From: Timema cristinae | Taxonomy: Eukaryota > Arthropoda > Insecta > Phasmatodea > Timematidae | Direction of reading: 5' to 3' | Length of the DNA: 64,000 nt | NCBI GenBank assembly: GCA_039000515.1 | Contig: JBCFYV010000012.1 | Coordinates: 127,292,132 to 127,356,131 of the forward strand | The notes under the pieces: model-generated | What the model was told of the DNA's origin: nothing | What the model saw: only the letters and a program-made list of their open reading frames with translations | Database searches by the model: none | Program-made: the position numbers and the translations under genes | Shown: in pieces, positions 22,201-30,700 of the stretch | Layout: every line of letters begins with the position of its first letter | Numbering within the stretch: position 1 is the first letter of the stretch

Positions 22201-22891
22201 TGTGTGGTCCAGACACAGGTAGTGTTCCAGCATTACGTCATCAGCAATATGGATAGATACTTCCCGGAGCCAGACCGGTTCCTCCCGGAGCGGTGGCTCA
22301 AGTCCGGGAGCTGTCCGGAACATGCCTCCACCAAGATCCACCCCTTCGCCTCCCTGCCTTTCGGCTACGGCCGGAGAATGTGCGTGGGTCGCCGGTTCGC
22401 TGAGCTGGAGATACAGACTGTCATTACCAAGGTAACAAGACGACCTCAAGGCTGGAGGTACACCCTGTCATTTCCAAGGTAACAATACGACCTCGAGGCT
22501 GGAGGTACAGACTGTCATTACCAAGGTAACAAGGCGACCTCGAGGCTGGAGATACAGACTGTCATTACCAAGGTAACAAGACGACCTCGAGGCTGGAGAT
22601 ACAGACTGTCATTACCAAGGTAACAAGACGACCTCGAGGCTGGAGATACAGACTGTTATTACCAAGGTAACAAGATTACCTGTGCTCTAGTTTAACTTTC
22701 CCCACAATGTGTGCAATATTCAGGTCCAGTTTATCAAATAGGTAGGATATATTAACTGATGTTTGGAGACTTGTTTCCAGATGATTCAATCGTTTCGGAT
22801 TGAGTATAACCACAAGCCACTACAGTACCACATTCATCCTATGTACACCCCTGATGGTCCTCTCAAGCTACGCCTGGTGGACAGAGTGTGA
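10044..22891 (+). CDS. CYP301B1: Mitochondrial cytochrome P450, CYP301B1-like (10 exons, 532 aa)
   Basis: Coding exons: 10044-10254, 11624-11870, 12736-12852, 13747-13823, 16472-16676, 17598-17766, 20635-20804, 20930-21008, 22219-22431, 22781-22891. All junctions obey GT-AG and the joined frame is open for 532 codons, normal for an insect mitochondrial P450. Landmarks: basic presequence (MAARRKMAAVLTK), proline hinge PGPRPLPLLGN, C-helix W158..R162 (HGESWCKFR), I-helix VGIDTTS (about 338-344), ExxR as E396-TL-R399, PERW 448-451, and heme loop FGYGRRMCVG with Cys480 as heme ligand. Mitochondrial P450s take electrons from adrenodoxin. Overall pattern fits CYP301, and the tandem paralogue at 42629-58101 looks closer to CYP301A1, so B1 is the likely name (inference). 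Substrate unknown. Seven introns carry arrays that begin at the donor site. Confidence 0.88.
10214..11593. repeat. Intron 1 minisatellite made of exon 1 tail plus 5' splice site
   Basis: About 23 tandem copies of a 52-bp unit (or 64 bp with an extra CCTCTTNCTCTT). Each holds CTGGGGAACAGCTRGAGGTT, then CATACCTTACATAG|GTRAGT, then ACAAGCACCAGA. The first part equals the 3' end of exon 1, so every unit repeats the exon tail and a donor site. The first donor is GTGAGT and most copies are GTAAGT. The array fills the intron almost to the acceptor at 11623. Confidence 0.95.
11624..11870 (+). CDS. CYP301B1: P450 gene 1, exon 2
   Basis: Reads G-DYRIQEVDKVCRRLHAQYG, then the conserved KLSSLLGRPDMVFLFDPDDI, the R.SMPSL segment and RRDFFGDNPGL. 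The acceptor is TTGTAACAG|GAG and the donor GCAGT|GTGAGT. It covers helices A to B' of the P450 fold. The phase (split Val codon) matches exon 2 of the paralogue. Confidence 0.92.
12003..12190 (-). repeat. Diverged SINE copy
   Basis: Collinear with 8447-8715: a GCGCCGCGTCTTACTACCCG end, a body, and GCGTTAGACCACGTGGCCACC at the head end. Box B is decayed. It is an old copy of the main SINE. Confidence 0.6.
12265..12470 (+). repeat. tRNA-derived SINE, plus orientation
   Basis: The head GCGAATAGCTCAGTGGTCAA is box-A-like, and box B is altered to GGGGTTGTAATCC. The body contains CACTCTCCCTCCACGCAAAT and the end is an ATTATTGTTATTATT run. It shares its body with 16310-16410 and 19689-19740. Confidence 0.65.
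12520..12650 (-). repeat. tRNA-like SINE fragment
   Basis: Read on the minus strand it has a box-A-like AAGTCCATTGGTAGACACG and a box-B-like GGTTCAAATCCCGGCC about 60 bases later, followed by part of the SINE body. It is truncated. Confidence 0.5.
12736..12852 (+). CDS. CYP301B1: P450 gene 1, exon 3 (C-helix)
   Basis: Reads V-HGESWCKFRTKVQQPMLQPR, then TAKLYVRQVEQTAKHFVQ-R. The W..(F)R pair (158 and 162) is the C-helix motif that contacts a heme propionate. The acceptor is CTCCAG|T and the donor AG|GTAAGT. The length, 117 bp, is identical to exon 3 of the paralogue. Confidence 0.92.
12847..13612. repeat. Intron 3 minisatellite, 60-bp units with joined acceptor and donor motifs
   Basis: About 13 copies of a 60-bp unit starting at the exon 3 donor: GTAAGTGCGCAGCATCCACA, then ACTTGGTTCTAGTGCTGCGC, then TTCTCACGCCTCGTCTCTAG. 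Each copy ends in a pyrimidine-rich run plus TAG directly before the next GTAAGT. Every boundary therefore looks like a fused 3'/5' splice site. Confidence 0.95.
13747..13823 (+). CDS. CYP301B1: P450 gene 1, exon 4
   Basis: Reads R-ARALKDENQEMPDDFINEIH, then KWSLE-(C/S). The length, 77 bp, is the same as exon 4 of the paralogue. The acceptor is TTTTTCAG|G and the donor GAGT|GTGAGT. It covers the helix D to E region. Confidence 0.92.
13814..15716. repeat. Intron 4 minisatellite, 67-bp units that include the exon 4 donor
   Basis: About 28 copies of TTAGAGT|GTGAGTACTGTA, then ACTACTAATCATTTCACACT, then TGTTGGTAGAACTGCTACTA, then TAGTATTC. The TTAGAGT part is the end of exon 4, so each copy repeats the true junction. 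Copies at 14500-15240 are nearly identical. Those at 13890-14440 and 15250-15545 carry many 1-3 base gaps. Confidence 0.95.
15717..16471. other. Rest of intron 4 of P450 gene 1, with a SINE fragment
   Basis: AT-rich intron sequence. At about 16245-16420 a plus-oriented SINE remnant holds a weak box B (TTGGGGCTAAAATCCC) and the body motif CACTCTCCCTCCGCGTAAAT seen in the other copies. No exon-like sequence was found. Confidence 0.6.
16472..16676 (+). CDS. CYP301B1: P450 gene 1, exon 5
   Basis: Reads S-IARVALDQKLGCLDSD, and later LELKIPFWRLFNTPTWNQYI. IARVALD..LGCL and the PFWR..NTP..NQY block are conserved CYP301-type segments (helices E to G). The acceptor is TATTCAG|CC and the donor ACTAG|GTGAGG. 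It is one codon longer than the paralogue's exon 5. Confidence 0.92.
16660..17095. repeat. Intron 5 minisatellite, 21-bp units built on the exon 5 donor
   Basis: About 20 copies of GATATAGCATCRCTAG|GTGAG. The start resembles the last 15 bases of exon 5 (GATACCATCACTAG), so the unit is again exon tail plus donor. Variants alternate GAGG/GAGA and TCG/TCA, with hints of a two-unit period (about 16740-16880). Confidence 0.94.
17096..17597. other. Rest of intron 5 of P450 gene 1
   Basis: Unique sequence with one 34-bp tandem duplication (GAGGTTCTCACAGTGTATCA.., about 17208-17275). A 133-codon open frame (17169-17570) crosses it but has no recognisable motif, overlaps the duplication and lies inside the intron, so it is not called as a gene. 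Confidence 0.55.
17598..17766 (+). CDS. CYP301B1: P450 gene 1, exon 6 (first half of I-helix)
   Basis: Reads S-IVSRHIEAALTRLRS, ..SLLQRVLALDPDPRTACVLA, then LDMFLVGIDT. VGIDT is the oxygen-binding I-helix motif, and the codon after it (T/S) comes from the next exon, as in the paralogue. The acceptor is ATGACAG|C and the donor ACACG|GTGAGT. Confidence 0.92.
17738..18857. repeat. Intron 6 minisatellite copying the I-helix end of exon 6
   Basis: Roughly two dozen units of about 35-50 bp: ACATGTTCCTGGTGGGGATA, GACACG|GTGAGT, then a (GA)n run of variable length. The first 27 or so bases equal the exon 6 tail coding MFLVGIDT, so each unit repeats coding sequence plus donor. Length variation lies mostly in the GA run. 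Some copies read GATGGGGATAAACAC or GACACGGCGAGT, the latter losing the GT. Confidence 0.95.
18858..20634. other. Rest of intron 6 of P450 gene 1, with mobile-element debris
   Basis: At about 19180-19500 lies a LINE-3'-tail-like block ending in (CAGA)n (ACAGACAGACAGACAGACG, about 19440). At about 19689-19798 there is a plus-oriented SINE 3' part ending in GTAAGACGCGGTGCTAATAA. At about 20105-20290 there is a tRNA-like fragment (GTACCGGGATTCTTATCCAGG). No exon was found. Confidence 0.6.
19689..19798 (+). repeat. SINE 3' fragment
   Basis: The body motif TTCCCTCCACGCAATTGTGG and the end GTAAGACGCGGTGCTAATAA match the SINE at 6265-6520 read on its own strand. The tRNA-like head is missing. Confidence 0.65.
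20635..20804 (+). CDS. CYP301B1: P450 gene 1, exon 7 (I-helix end to K-helix ExxR)
   Basis: Reads TSTAVASILYQLSLHPDKQQ, LLYEEISSVLP.., then LEKLVYLKACIRETL-R. E396 and R399 form the ExxR motif of the K-helix. The basic residues around HPDKQQ are where adrenodoxin binds in the family. At 170 bp it equals exon 7 of the paralogue. Confidence 0.93.
20930..21008 (+). CDS. CYP301B1: P450 gene 1, exon 8
   Basis: Reads R-MFPVVIGNGRCMMRDTVIAG, then YQIPAG. This is the beta 1-4 / substrate recognition site 5 region after the K-helix. It has the same length (79 bp) and phase as in the paralogue. The preceding intron is only 125 bp. The acceptor is TTGTCAG|G and the donor GCAGGG|GTGAGT. Confidence 0.92.
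20949..21220. repeat. Exon 8 tail duplicated three more times in intron 8
   Basis: Four 67-bp units, the first being the exon itself: (GCGTTG)TATGATGAGAGACACG, GTGATTGCTGGCTACCAGAT, ACCAGCAGGG|GTGAGTCACA, TA. At least 48 coding bases plus the donor are copied. The extra copies have no acceptor, so they would not splice in as separate exons. Confidence 0.95.
21221..22218. other. Rest of intron 8 of P450 gene 1
   Basis: AT-rich intron. It holds a short run of CCTAA repeats at about 21739-21761 and a weak tRNA-like fragment (GGGTCCTATGTTTAATTCCAG, about 21896). No exon-like sequence was seen. Confidence 0.6.
21739..21761. repeat. Interstitial telomere-type repeat (CCTAA)4
   Basis: Four and a half copies of CCTAA, the complement of the TTAGG telomere repeat used by most insects. 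It is too short to be a telomere and probably marks a repaired break or a chance run. Confidence 0.8.
22219..22431 (+). CDS. CYP301B1: P450 gene 1, exon 9 (PERF and heme-binding loop)
   Basis: Reads VVFQHYVISNMDRYFPEPDR, then FLPERWLKSG.., then HPFASLPFGYGRRMCVGRRF and AELEIQTVITK. PERW (448-451) and FGYGRRMCVG with Cys480 as thiolate ligand identify a catalytically competent P450. It is four codons longer than the paralogue, in the meander between PERW and HPFA. Confidence 0.95.
22398..22676. repeat. Intron 9 minisatellite, 47-bp units with exon 9 tail and donor
   Basis: About six units, the first partly exon: GAGCTGGAGATACAGACTGT, CATTACCAAG|GTAACAAGAC, GACCTCGAG. The copied coding part is ELEIQTVITK. 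The donor is the weaker GTAACA in all copies. Confidence 0.95.
22781..22891 (+). CDS. CYP301B1: P450 gene 1, exon 10 (C-terminus and stop)
   Basis: Reads MIQSFRIEYNHKPLQYHIHP, then MYTPDGPLKLRLVDRV and TGA. The length (111 bp) equals the last exon of the paralogue. The acceptor is TTTCCAG|ATG. It ends in the usual hydrophobic beta-strand pair of the P450 C-terminus. Confidence 0.93.
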   Translation: MIQSFRIEYNHKPLQYHIHPMYTPDGPLKLRLVDRV

Positions 22892-23572
22892 AGTACACCC
22901 CTGGTGGTCCTCTCAAGCTGTGTCTGGTGGACAGAGTGTGAAATACACCCCTGGTGGTCCTCTCAAGCTGTGTCTGGTGGACAGAGTGTGAAATACACCC
23001 CTGATGGTCCTCTCAAGCTGTGTCTGGTGGACAGAGTGTGAAATACACCCCTGATGGTCCTCTCAAGCTGTGTCTGGTGGACAGAGTGTGAAGTACACCC
23101 CTGATGGTCCTCTCAAGCTGTGTCTGGTGGACAGAGTGTGAAATACACCCCTGATGGTCCTCTCAAGCTGTGTCTGGTGGACAGAGTGTGAAATACACCC
23201 CTGATGGTCCTCTCAAGCTGTGTCTGGTGGACAGAGTGTGAAGTACACCCCTGGTGGTCCTCTCAAGCTGTGTCTGGTGGACAGAGTGTGAAATACACCC
23301 CTGATGGTCCTCTCAAGCTGTGTCTGGTGGACAGAGTGTGAAGTACACCCCTGATGGTCCTCTCAAGCTGTGTCTGGTGGACAGAGTGTGAAATACACCC
23401 CTGATGGTCCTCTCAAGCTGTGTCTGGTGGACAGAGTGTGAAGTACACCCCTGATGGTCCTCTCAAGCTACGTTTGTTGGACAGAGTGTGAATTACACCC
23501 CTGATGGACAGAGTGTGAAGTACACCCCTGGTGGACAGAGTGTGAAGTACACCCCTTGTTGACAGAGTGTGA
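22838..23572. repeat. 3' minisatellite made of the last coding exon including the stop
   Basis: About 14 units of 50 bp: TACACCCCTGATGGTCCTCT, CAAGCTGTGTCTGGTGGACA, GAGTGTGAAG. The first unit is the real C-terminal coding sequence (MYTPDGPLKLRLVDRV-stop). The last three or four units are shortened. The array must form the start of the 3' untranslated region if transcription ends near 23820. Confidence 0.95.
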
Positions 23573-23813
23573 ATCAAATGATCCATTTGCATATCTCAGG
23601 GAGCAAAGGCGGTCTTAAGTAGATCCAACAGATGTCACGTGAGGACTAACTAAATACGAGTTCGTCTACTTCAGGGACATTTTGGAGCTGGACCACGAGA
23701 GAGACTTCTGGAAGTTATCATCTTTATAATATGTTATTTTTAGTTGTTGCATAAAAACCCATACCAAAGCACTGTGTCACTGAGTTTGTTTGAACTCGAT
23801 CTATTTTTAACTT

Positions 23814-23819
23814 AATAAA
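23814..23819 (+). promoter_or_regulatory. Candidate poly(A) signal of P450 gene 1
   Basis: AATAAA lies about 920 bases after the stop codon, and a second one follows at about 23854. Both lie in the first unique sequence after the 3' array. Position is the only support. Confidence 0.35.
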
Positions 23820-23964
23820 AAGCTCTACCTTTTACTCGGCTAATACTTTATTTAATAAAACTATTCAAAATGTATCCTCAATATTCTTTACCCAGGGTTT
23901 TAAGAATTTACAAATCTACATACTGTCCTAATTTCACAGGAAAGGTTTTATCTGACAAAAATAA

Positions 23965-24085
23965 GAAACACTAGATCTACCTTCACAGATTCATACGTCA
24001 AGTCATGTGACCTGCAGCTGTCACTTTTGATAGATATTATTAATATATATAAAATAACAAAAACAATGTAATGAAATATTATCAA
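23965..24085 (+). repeat. Dispersed repeat family X, copy 1
   Basis: Core: CTACCTTCACAGATTCATAC, GTCAAGTCATGTGACCTGCA, GCTGTCACTTTTGATAGATA, then AT-rich sequence. The same core occurs inverted at about 34530-34680, and at about 39140-39215, 44300-44365 (partial), 52868-52985 and 56075-56165. Class unknown, probably a MITE. Confidence 0.65.
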
Positions 24086-24154
24086 TGTTGACAAGACAGA
24101 ATGTTTATTTTTAAATGTTCCTACTTAACAGAATCTGCTATAGACAGGTTGTGT

Positions 24155-25140
24155 CAAGTACGGGTGCTTAGATCATTAAGATAGGATTACAGTACAGGTG
24201 CTTGGAGCATTAATATAGGATTACAGTACAAGTGCTTGGAGCATTAAGATAGGATTACAGTATAAGTGCTTGGAGCATTAAGATAGGATTACAGTATAAG
24301 TGCTTGGAGCGTTAAGATAGGATTACAGTGCAGGTGCTTGGAGCATTAAGATAGGATTACAGTATAAGTGCTTGGAGTATTAAGATAGTATTACTGTACA
24401 AGTGCTTGGAGCATTAAGATAGGATTACAGTACAAGTGCTTGGAGCATTAAGATAGGATTACAGTATAAGTGCTTGGAGCATTAAGATAGGATTACAGTG
24501 CAAGTGCTTGGAGCATTAAGATAGGATTACAGTACAAGTGCTTGGAGCATTAAGATAGGATTACAGTACAAGTGCTTGGAGCATTAATATAGGATTACAG
24601 TGCAAGTGCTTGGAGCATTAAGATAGGATTACAGTATAAGTGCTTGGAGCGTTAAGATAGGATTACAGTGCAGGTGCTTGGAGCATTAAGATAGGATTAC
24701 AGTGCAGGTGCTTGGAGCATTAAGATAGGATTACATTATAAGTGCTTGGAGTATTAAGATAGTATTACTGTACAAGTGCTTGGAGCATTAAGATAGGATT
24801 ACTGTACAAGTGCTTGGAGCATTAAGATAGGATTACAGTACAAGTGCTTGGAGCATTAATATAGGATTACAGTGCAGGTGCTTGGAGCATTAAGATAGGA
24901 TTACATTATAAGTGCTTGGAGTATTAAGATAGTATTACTGTACAAGTGCTTGGAGCATTAAGATAGGATTACAGTACAAGTGCTTGGAGCATTAAGATAG
25001 AATTACAGTATAAGTGCTTGGAGCATTAAGATAGGATTACAGTGCAGGTGCTTGGAGTATTAAGATAGGATTACAGTGCAAGTGCTTGGAGCATTAAGAT
25101 AGGATTACAGTACAAGTGCTTGGAGCATTCTGATAGGATT
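24155..25140. repeat. 34-bp minisatellite downstream of P450 gene 1
   Basis: About 29 copies of CTTGGAGCATTAAGATAGGA, TTACAGTACAAGTG. Variants at the ACAGT(A/G)(C/T)A positions recur in a partly ordered way. It is not linked to any exon. Confidence 0.95.
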
Positions 25141-25179
25141 ACATTACTGTTAACCTACAATGGGTGGATTAAGTGTTTG

Positions 25180-25560
25180 GTAAAATATTTGATCCATAAA
25201 GGATAAAGATAGTGATGAGTGAAGTAGACTGCATAGTGTTGAGTTAGATACCCTGCGCTCACCATCATACATTCTTAGGGAAATCAAATCTCGCTGGTTA
25301 CGGTGGGAAGAACATGCAGTGCGAATGGAATATTCTAGAACCATGTTCAGAGTTTTTATTGGTAAACCTAATGGTGAGAGACTATTGAGAAGAACTAGAC
25401 GTAGAACTGGCCTGAAATATATAGGGTGTAGTGAGGTGGACTGGATAGAACTATCTCACAATAGAGATAGGATGTAGTGAGGTGGACTGGATAGAACTAT
25501 CTTGAAATAGAGATAGGTGGAACTGTTTTGCACATATCCGTTCTTAATGCTATGGAGTAA
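25180..25560 (+). pseudogene. LINE (non-LTR retrotransposon) C-terminal remnant
   Basis: A conceptual reading gives LGEIKSRWLRWEEHAVRMEY, SRTMFRVFIGKPNGERLLRR, then DWIELSHNRDR. This follows the region after the reverse transcriptase of insect non-LTR elements (R.LRW.GH..RM, GKP.GRR..GRP.LRW, W...A.DR.RWR). A stretch of about 48 bp is duplicated (GTAGTGAGGTGGACTGGATA at about 25428 and 25475). Stops and a missing 5' part make it dead. Confidence 0.75.
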
Positions 25561-25707
25561 GTAACTATGGAACTAATAATGAACATTACTATTTAAAAAG
25601 AACCATTTAAGATACTTGACTGGCTTTAAGCCTTGACAGTAACCCAATACTCACATTTCACGCACTTTTTATTGAAGACTGCACCAGTGTTAACGATCCT
25701 TTAGATT

Positions 25708-25760
25708 CCAGCTTGTCCAACCTGCGTCCCACGGGTCGAGTTGGTCCTGTGCTGTCCGCC
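25708..25760 (+). repeat. Possible isolated hAT terminal sequence
   Basis: CAGCTTGTCCAACCTGCGTC followed by CCACGGGTCGAGTTGG resembles a hAT left end with the CGGCCCACGGGCC-type subterminal block seen at 4961. No matching right end was found nearby, so it is a truncated element at best. Confidence 0.35.
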
Positions 25761-26069
25761 GGAATATTAGGTTTTTGTTTGTATTATGTCTCGGCATGTA
25801 TGTATGCCATGTATGCCCCCCCCCCCCCCTCAGCGGGGGGAATGTTGGAACTGTAACTGTTTGGAAGGATCACAAGTGCTGCAACCTACCAGCTACACTA
25901 GAAACTATATTTAACGCTTTCTTTTAGTTCTCATAAACAAGAGAATAAGAGTTTTCAAATAAAAACACTCATCATTTTAATTTCTTTGAATTTGTTTGGT
26001 CGTTTTTTCCACATAAAACCAAATGTAGCCATGATAATATAAGATGGTATTTTATTATTACTATTATTA

Positions 26070-26190
26070 TCCACTTCAGTGGCCGAATGGTCTAGGGCGT
26101 CACTCTCGTTTTAGATTGACCTGTTGATGATGGGGAGATCTACTCAGGGTGTTTTTAGTTTTAGTATTAGTATTAGTATTAGTAAAGATA
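26070..26190 (+). repeat. SINE head fragment
   Basis: TTCAGTGGCCGAATGGTCTA then GGGCGTCACTCTC matches the SINE heads at 12273 and 36741. It is truncated before the body and followed by a short (TTAGTA)n run. Confidence 0.5.
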
Positions 26191-26540
26191 CGAAGACTTT
26201 AGGGGGGGGGGGTGCAAGAACCTTGTCGAGTGTCAGTTGAGTGCTAGAGCGGACTCACTTCCAAGCACTAACTCTCCACTAAAGCTACACTCACGCATTC
26301 CCGTCAACAAACAAATGTTGATATTGAAACTAGGCTCATCCTCGTGTTTGCTCTCCACGGCAGCAGCAGTTCCTGAAGACCGGTCAGAAAGTAGTTCCTG
26401 ATAGTTCCAGTCCTATGAATATATTGCATCATACTCAGCAGGGAGGTAATTAATATATATCAGTGTCAGCGTAGAACTAGTTCACCATCTTCCTCCTTTA
26501 TTTGAGTCCATTCTTCTCCTCTCACTCACACCACTTGCTG

Positions 26541-26651
26541 TTATCTGCTCCTTGGTCTATCTTGCGGTATTTTCCCTACATGCTTCATCAACATCATTCT
26601 CTTTGGGGTTCTCTCGTTTTCCAACCTCATTACGTGTCCATACCATCTCAC
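26541..26651 (-). pseudogene. LINE C-terminal remnant, minus strand
   Basis: Read on the minus strand the frame gives VRWYGHVMRLENERTPKRMM, then LMKHVGKIPQDRPRSR and stop. It matches the zinc-knuckle-distal end of insect non-LTR retrotransposon polyproteins (RW.GHV.RM....P+....GK...RPR.R). Only this end is recognisable. A longer open frame on the same strand (26557-27072) reads it in another frame and is not the true one. Confidence 0.72.
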
Positions 26652-26699
26652 TCTTAGTGACAGTTATTCTAACATGTAGCATGTAGTGGATAGAACAAG

Positions 26700-27764
26700 G
26701 GATATGGGGGTTTCTATATTTCTGATTATTTTCCATACATGTAATCAGTGGTGGATCCGGGCCAGATGCCATTCGGTTGAAAGACCCCCCTCCCTCTCTT
26801 CTGCATTCTGCTTGAGAAGTAAACAGAATTATTCCCATTGCTAACTTTAATGTTTGGCAATATGTTTGTTTCCACCATTTTTTGGTCAAGAATAAAGTTC
26901 GATGTCCATCCTTGATAGGGTTTTGTTGAAGAGAACATAGTTCCTGCCACCAGTTTGCTCCTTGACGTACTGGAACGGAACATTGCCAATAAATAGGGCG
27001 CATCTTTGAGATGAAGGCTGTTCCAATTCTCACCTCTGTCAAGTCATGTCTGTAAAGTGTCGGAAAGAACAATAGAGGAGTATTTTAATTTGTCAAGTTG
27101 TCATATGATTTCCGAAATCAACAACAGCAGTTTCCGACGTGTCGTCTGTTGTTGAACGTAACAACCGCTCGACTGGAAACAACATGTCAAAGCAAGGTGA
27201 CTGCTGACCTGTTCCTGTCCACATACCTTGACGAAGCACACATGTGTTGTCCGGACAAGCGTGGAAACCACACATGATTAAGAGGGAATAACAACCATTT
27301 ATCTCACTTAGAACAGGTGTTATGTTCTATGACAGTGCTACCGCCGTGGAGGGAACTGATTGAGCGACCGCCCGGTACTCGCTTCTCCAGCGACTAATTG
27401 ACAGTTAAATACTGTTCTAAGCGTCCATTTAGCAGCCTTCTGTCCGCCTGTCTGTCACGCAATCACTCACACGACCGTGGACCAATATCAACGAGATCTG
27501 ACATTGACATTCTTTGAGCAAAGTTTGAATGATGAGTGTATTTATTGATTTGTTGTGTTTGACATCTATTAGGGAAGCGACTTCTCACACCAAGAGATCT
27601 ATGGGTATTCTATAAATGTATAGATTAAACTACTACTTAATATAGTATTCATTTATTTTGTATATATACTGACGGGAAAGGCAGAATATAAACTTAAAAT
27701 ATAAGTAAAAATTTTATAAAATATTTCAATATGAGTTATAAAAATACGTATTAAGACTGTAGTA
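26700..27764. other. Spacer, no gene seen
   Basis: Mixed-composition spacer. CAGTGGTGGATCCGGG at about 26748 resembles the end of some hAT elements but has no partner. No exon or RNA signal was seen. Confidence 0.45.
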
Positions 27765-30700
27765 ACGATAATAACATGGAGGGAGGTCCACTGTTCACAG
27801 AACTACTAGTAAGAGTGTAGTAACGATAGTAACATGGAGGGAGGTCTACTGTTCACAGAACTACTAGTAAGACTGTAGTAACGATAATAACATGGAGAGA
27901 TGTCTACTGTTCACAGAACTACTAGTAACACTGTAGTAACTATAACAACATGTAGTGAGATCTATTGTTCACAGAACTACTAGTAAGACTGTAGTAACTA
28001 TAACAACATGGAGGAAGGTCTACTGTTCACAGAAACTACTAGTAAGACTGTAGTAACGATAGTAACATGGAGGGAGGTCTACTGTTCACAGAACTACTAG
28101 TAAGACTGTAGTAACGATAATAACATGGAGGGAGGTCTACTGTTCACAGAACTACTAGTAAGACTATAGTAACGATAATAACATGGAGGGAGGTCTACTG
28201 TTCACAGAACTACTAGTAAGACTGTAGTAACGATAATAACATGGAGGGAGGTCTACTGTTCACAGAACTACTAGTAAGATTGTAGTAACGATAATAACAT
28301 GGAGGGAGGTCTATTGTTCACAGAACTACTAGTAAGACTGTAGTAACTATAACAACATGTAGTGAGATCTATTGTTCACAGAACTACTAGTAAGACTGTA
28401 GTAACGATAATAACATGGAGGAAGGTCTACTGTTCATAGAACTACTAGTAAGACTGTAGTAACTATAATAACATGAGGGAGGTCTACTGTTCACAGAACT
28501 ACTAGTAAGACTGTAATAACTATAACAACATGTAGTGAGATCTATTGTTCACAGAACTACTAGTAAGACTGTAGTAACGATAATAACATGGAGGAAGGTC
28601 TACTGTTCATAGAACTACTAGTAAGACTGTAGTAACTATAATAACATGGAGGGAGGTCTACTGTTCACAGAACTACTAGTAAGACTGTAATAACTATAAC
28701 AACATGTAGTGAGATCTATTGTTCACAGAACTACTAGTAAGACTGTAGTAACTATAATAACATGGAGGAAGGTCTACTGTTCATAGAACTACTAGTAAGA
28801 CTGTAATAACGATAATAACATGGAGCGAGGTCTACTGTTCACAGAACTACTAGTAAGACTGTAGTAACTATAACAACATGTAGTGAGATCTATTGTTCAC
28901 AGAACTACTAGTAAGACTGTAGTAACGATAATAACATGGAGGAAGGTCTACTGTTCACAGAACTACTAGTAAGACTGTAGTAACGATAGTAACATGGAGG
29001 GAGGTCCACTGTTCATAGAACTACTAGTAAGACTGTAGTAACGATAGTAACATGGAGGAGGTCTACTGTTCACAGAACTACTAGTAAGACTGTAGTAACG
29101 ATAGTAACATGGAGGGAGGTCTACTGTTCACAGAACTACTAGTAAGACTGTAGTAACGATAATAACATGGAGGGAGGTCTACTGTTCACAGAACTACTAG
29201 TAAGACTGTAGTAACGATAATAACATGGAGGGAGGTCTACTGTTCACAGAACTACTAGTAAGACTGTAGTAACTATAATAACATGGAGGAGGTCTACTGT
29301 TCACAGAACTACTAGTAAGACTCTAGTAACGATAATAACATGGAGCGAGGTCTACTGTTCTCAGAACTACTAGTAAGACTGTAGTAACGATAATAACATG
29401 GAGAGAGGTCTACTGTTCTCAGAACTACTAGTAAGACTGTAGTAACGATAATAACATGGAGGGAGGTCTACTGTTCACAGAACTACTAGTAAGACTGTAG
29501 TAACGATAATAACATGGAGGGAGGTCCACTGTTCATAGAACTACTAGTAAGACTGTAGTAACGATAGTAACATGGAGGGAGGTCTACTGTTCACAGAACT
29601 ACTAGTAAGACTGTAGTAACGATAGTAACATGGAGGGAGGTCTACTGTTCACAGAACTACTAGTAAGACTCTAGTAACGATAATAACATGGAGCGAGTCT
29701 ACTGTTCTCAGAACTACTAGTAAGACTGTAGTAACGATAATAACATGGAGAGAGGTCTACTGTTCTCAGAACTACTAGTAAGACTGTAGTAACGATAATA
29801 ACATGGAGGGAGGTCTACTGTTCACAGAACTACTAGTAAGACTGTAGTAACGATAATAACATGGAGGGAGTCTACTGTTCACAGAACTACTAGTAATACT
29901 GTAGTAACTATAATAACATGGAGGGAGGTCTACTGTTCACAGAACTACTAGTAAGACTCTAGTAACGATAATAACATGGAGCGAGGTCTACTGTTCTCAG
30001 AACTACTAGTAAGACTGTAGTAACGATAATAACATGGAGAGAGGTCTACTGTTCTCAGAACTACTAGTAAGACTGTAGTAACGATAATAACATGGAGGGA
30101 GGTCTACTGTTCACAAGAACTACTAGTAAGACTGTAAGTAACGATAATAACATGGAGGAAGGTCTACTGTTCATAGAACTACTAGTAAGACTGTAGTAAC
30201 TATAATAACATGGAGGGAGGTCTACTGTTCACAGAACTACTAGTAAGACTGTAATAACTATAACAACATGTAGTGAGATCTATTGTTCACAGAACTACTA
30301 GTAAGACTGTAGTAACTATAATAACATGGAGGAAGGTCTACTGTTCATAGAACTACTAGTAAGACTGTAATAACGATAATAACATGGAGCGAGGTCTACT
30401 GTTCACAGAACTACTAGTTAAGACTGTAATAACTATAACAACATGTAGTGAGATCTACTGTTCACAGAACTACTAGTAAGACTGTAGTAACTATAATAAC
30501 ATGGAGGAAGGTCTACTGTTCATAGAACTACTAGTAAGACTGTAATAACGATAATAACATGGAGCGAGGTCTACTGTTCACAGAACTACTAGTTAAGACT
30601 GTAGTAACGATAATAACATGGAGGGAGGTCTACTGTTCACAGAACTACTAGTAAGACTGTAGTAACTATAACAACATGTAGTGAGATCTATTGTTCACAA

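Noticed and set aside
26557..27072. 171-codon minus-strand open frame
   Set aside because: Its C-terminal part is the LINE remnant read in the wrong frame and the rest has no recognisable content.
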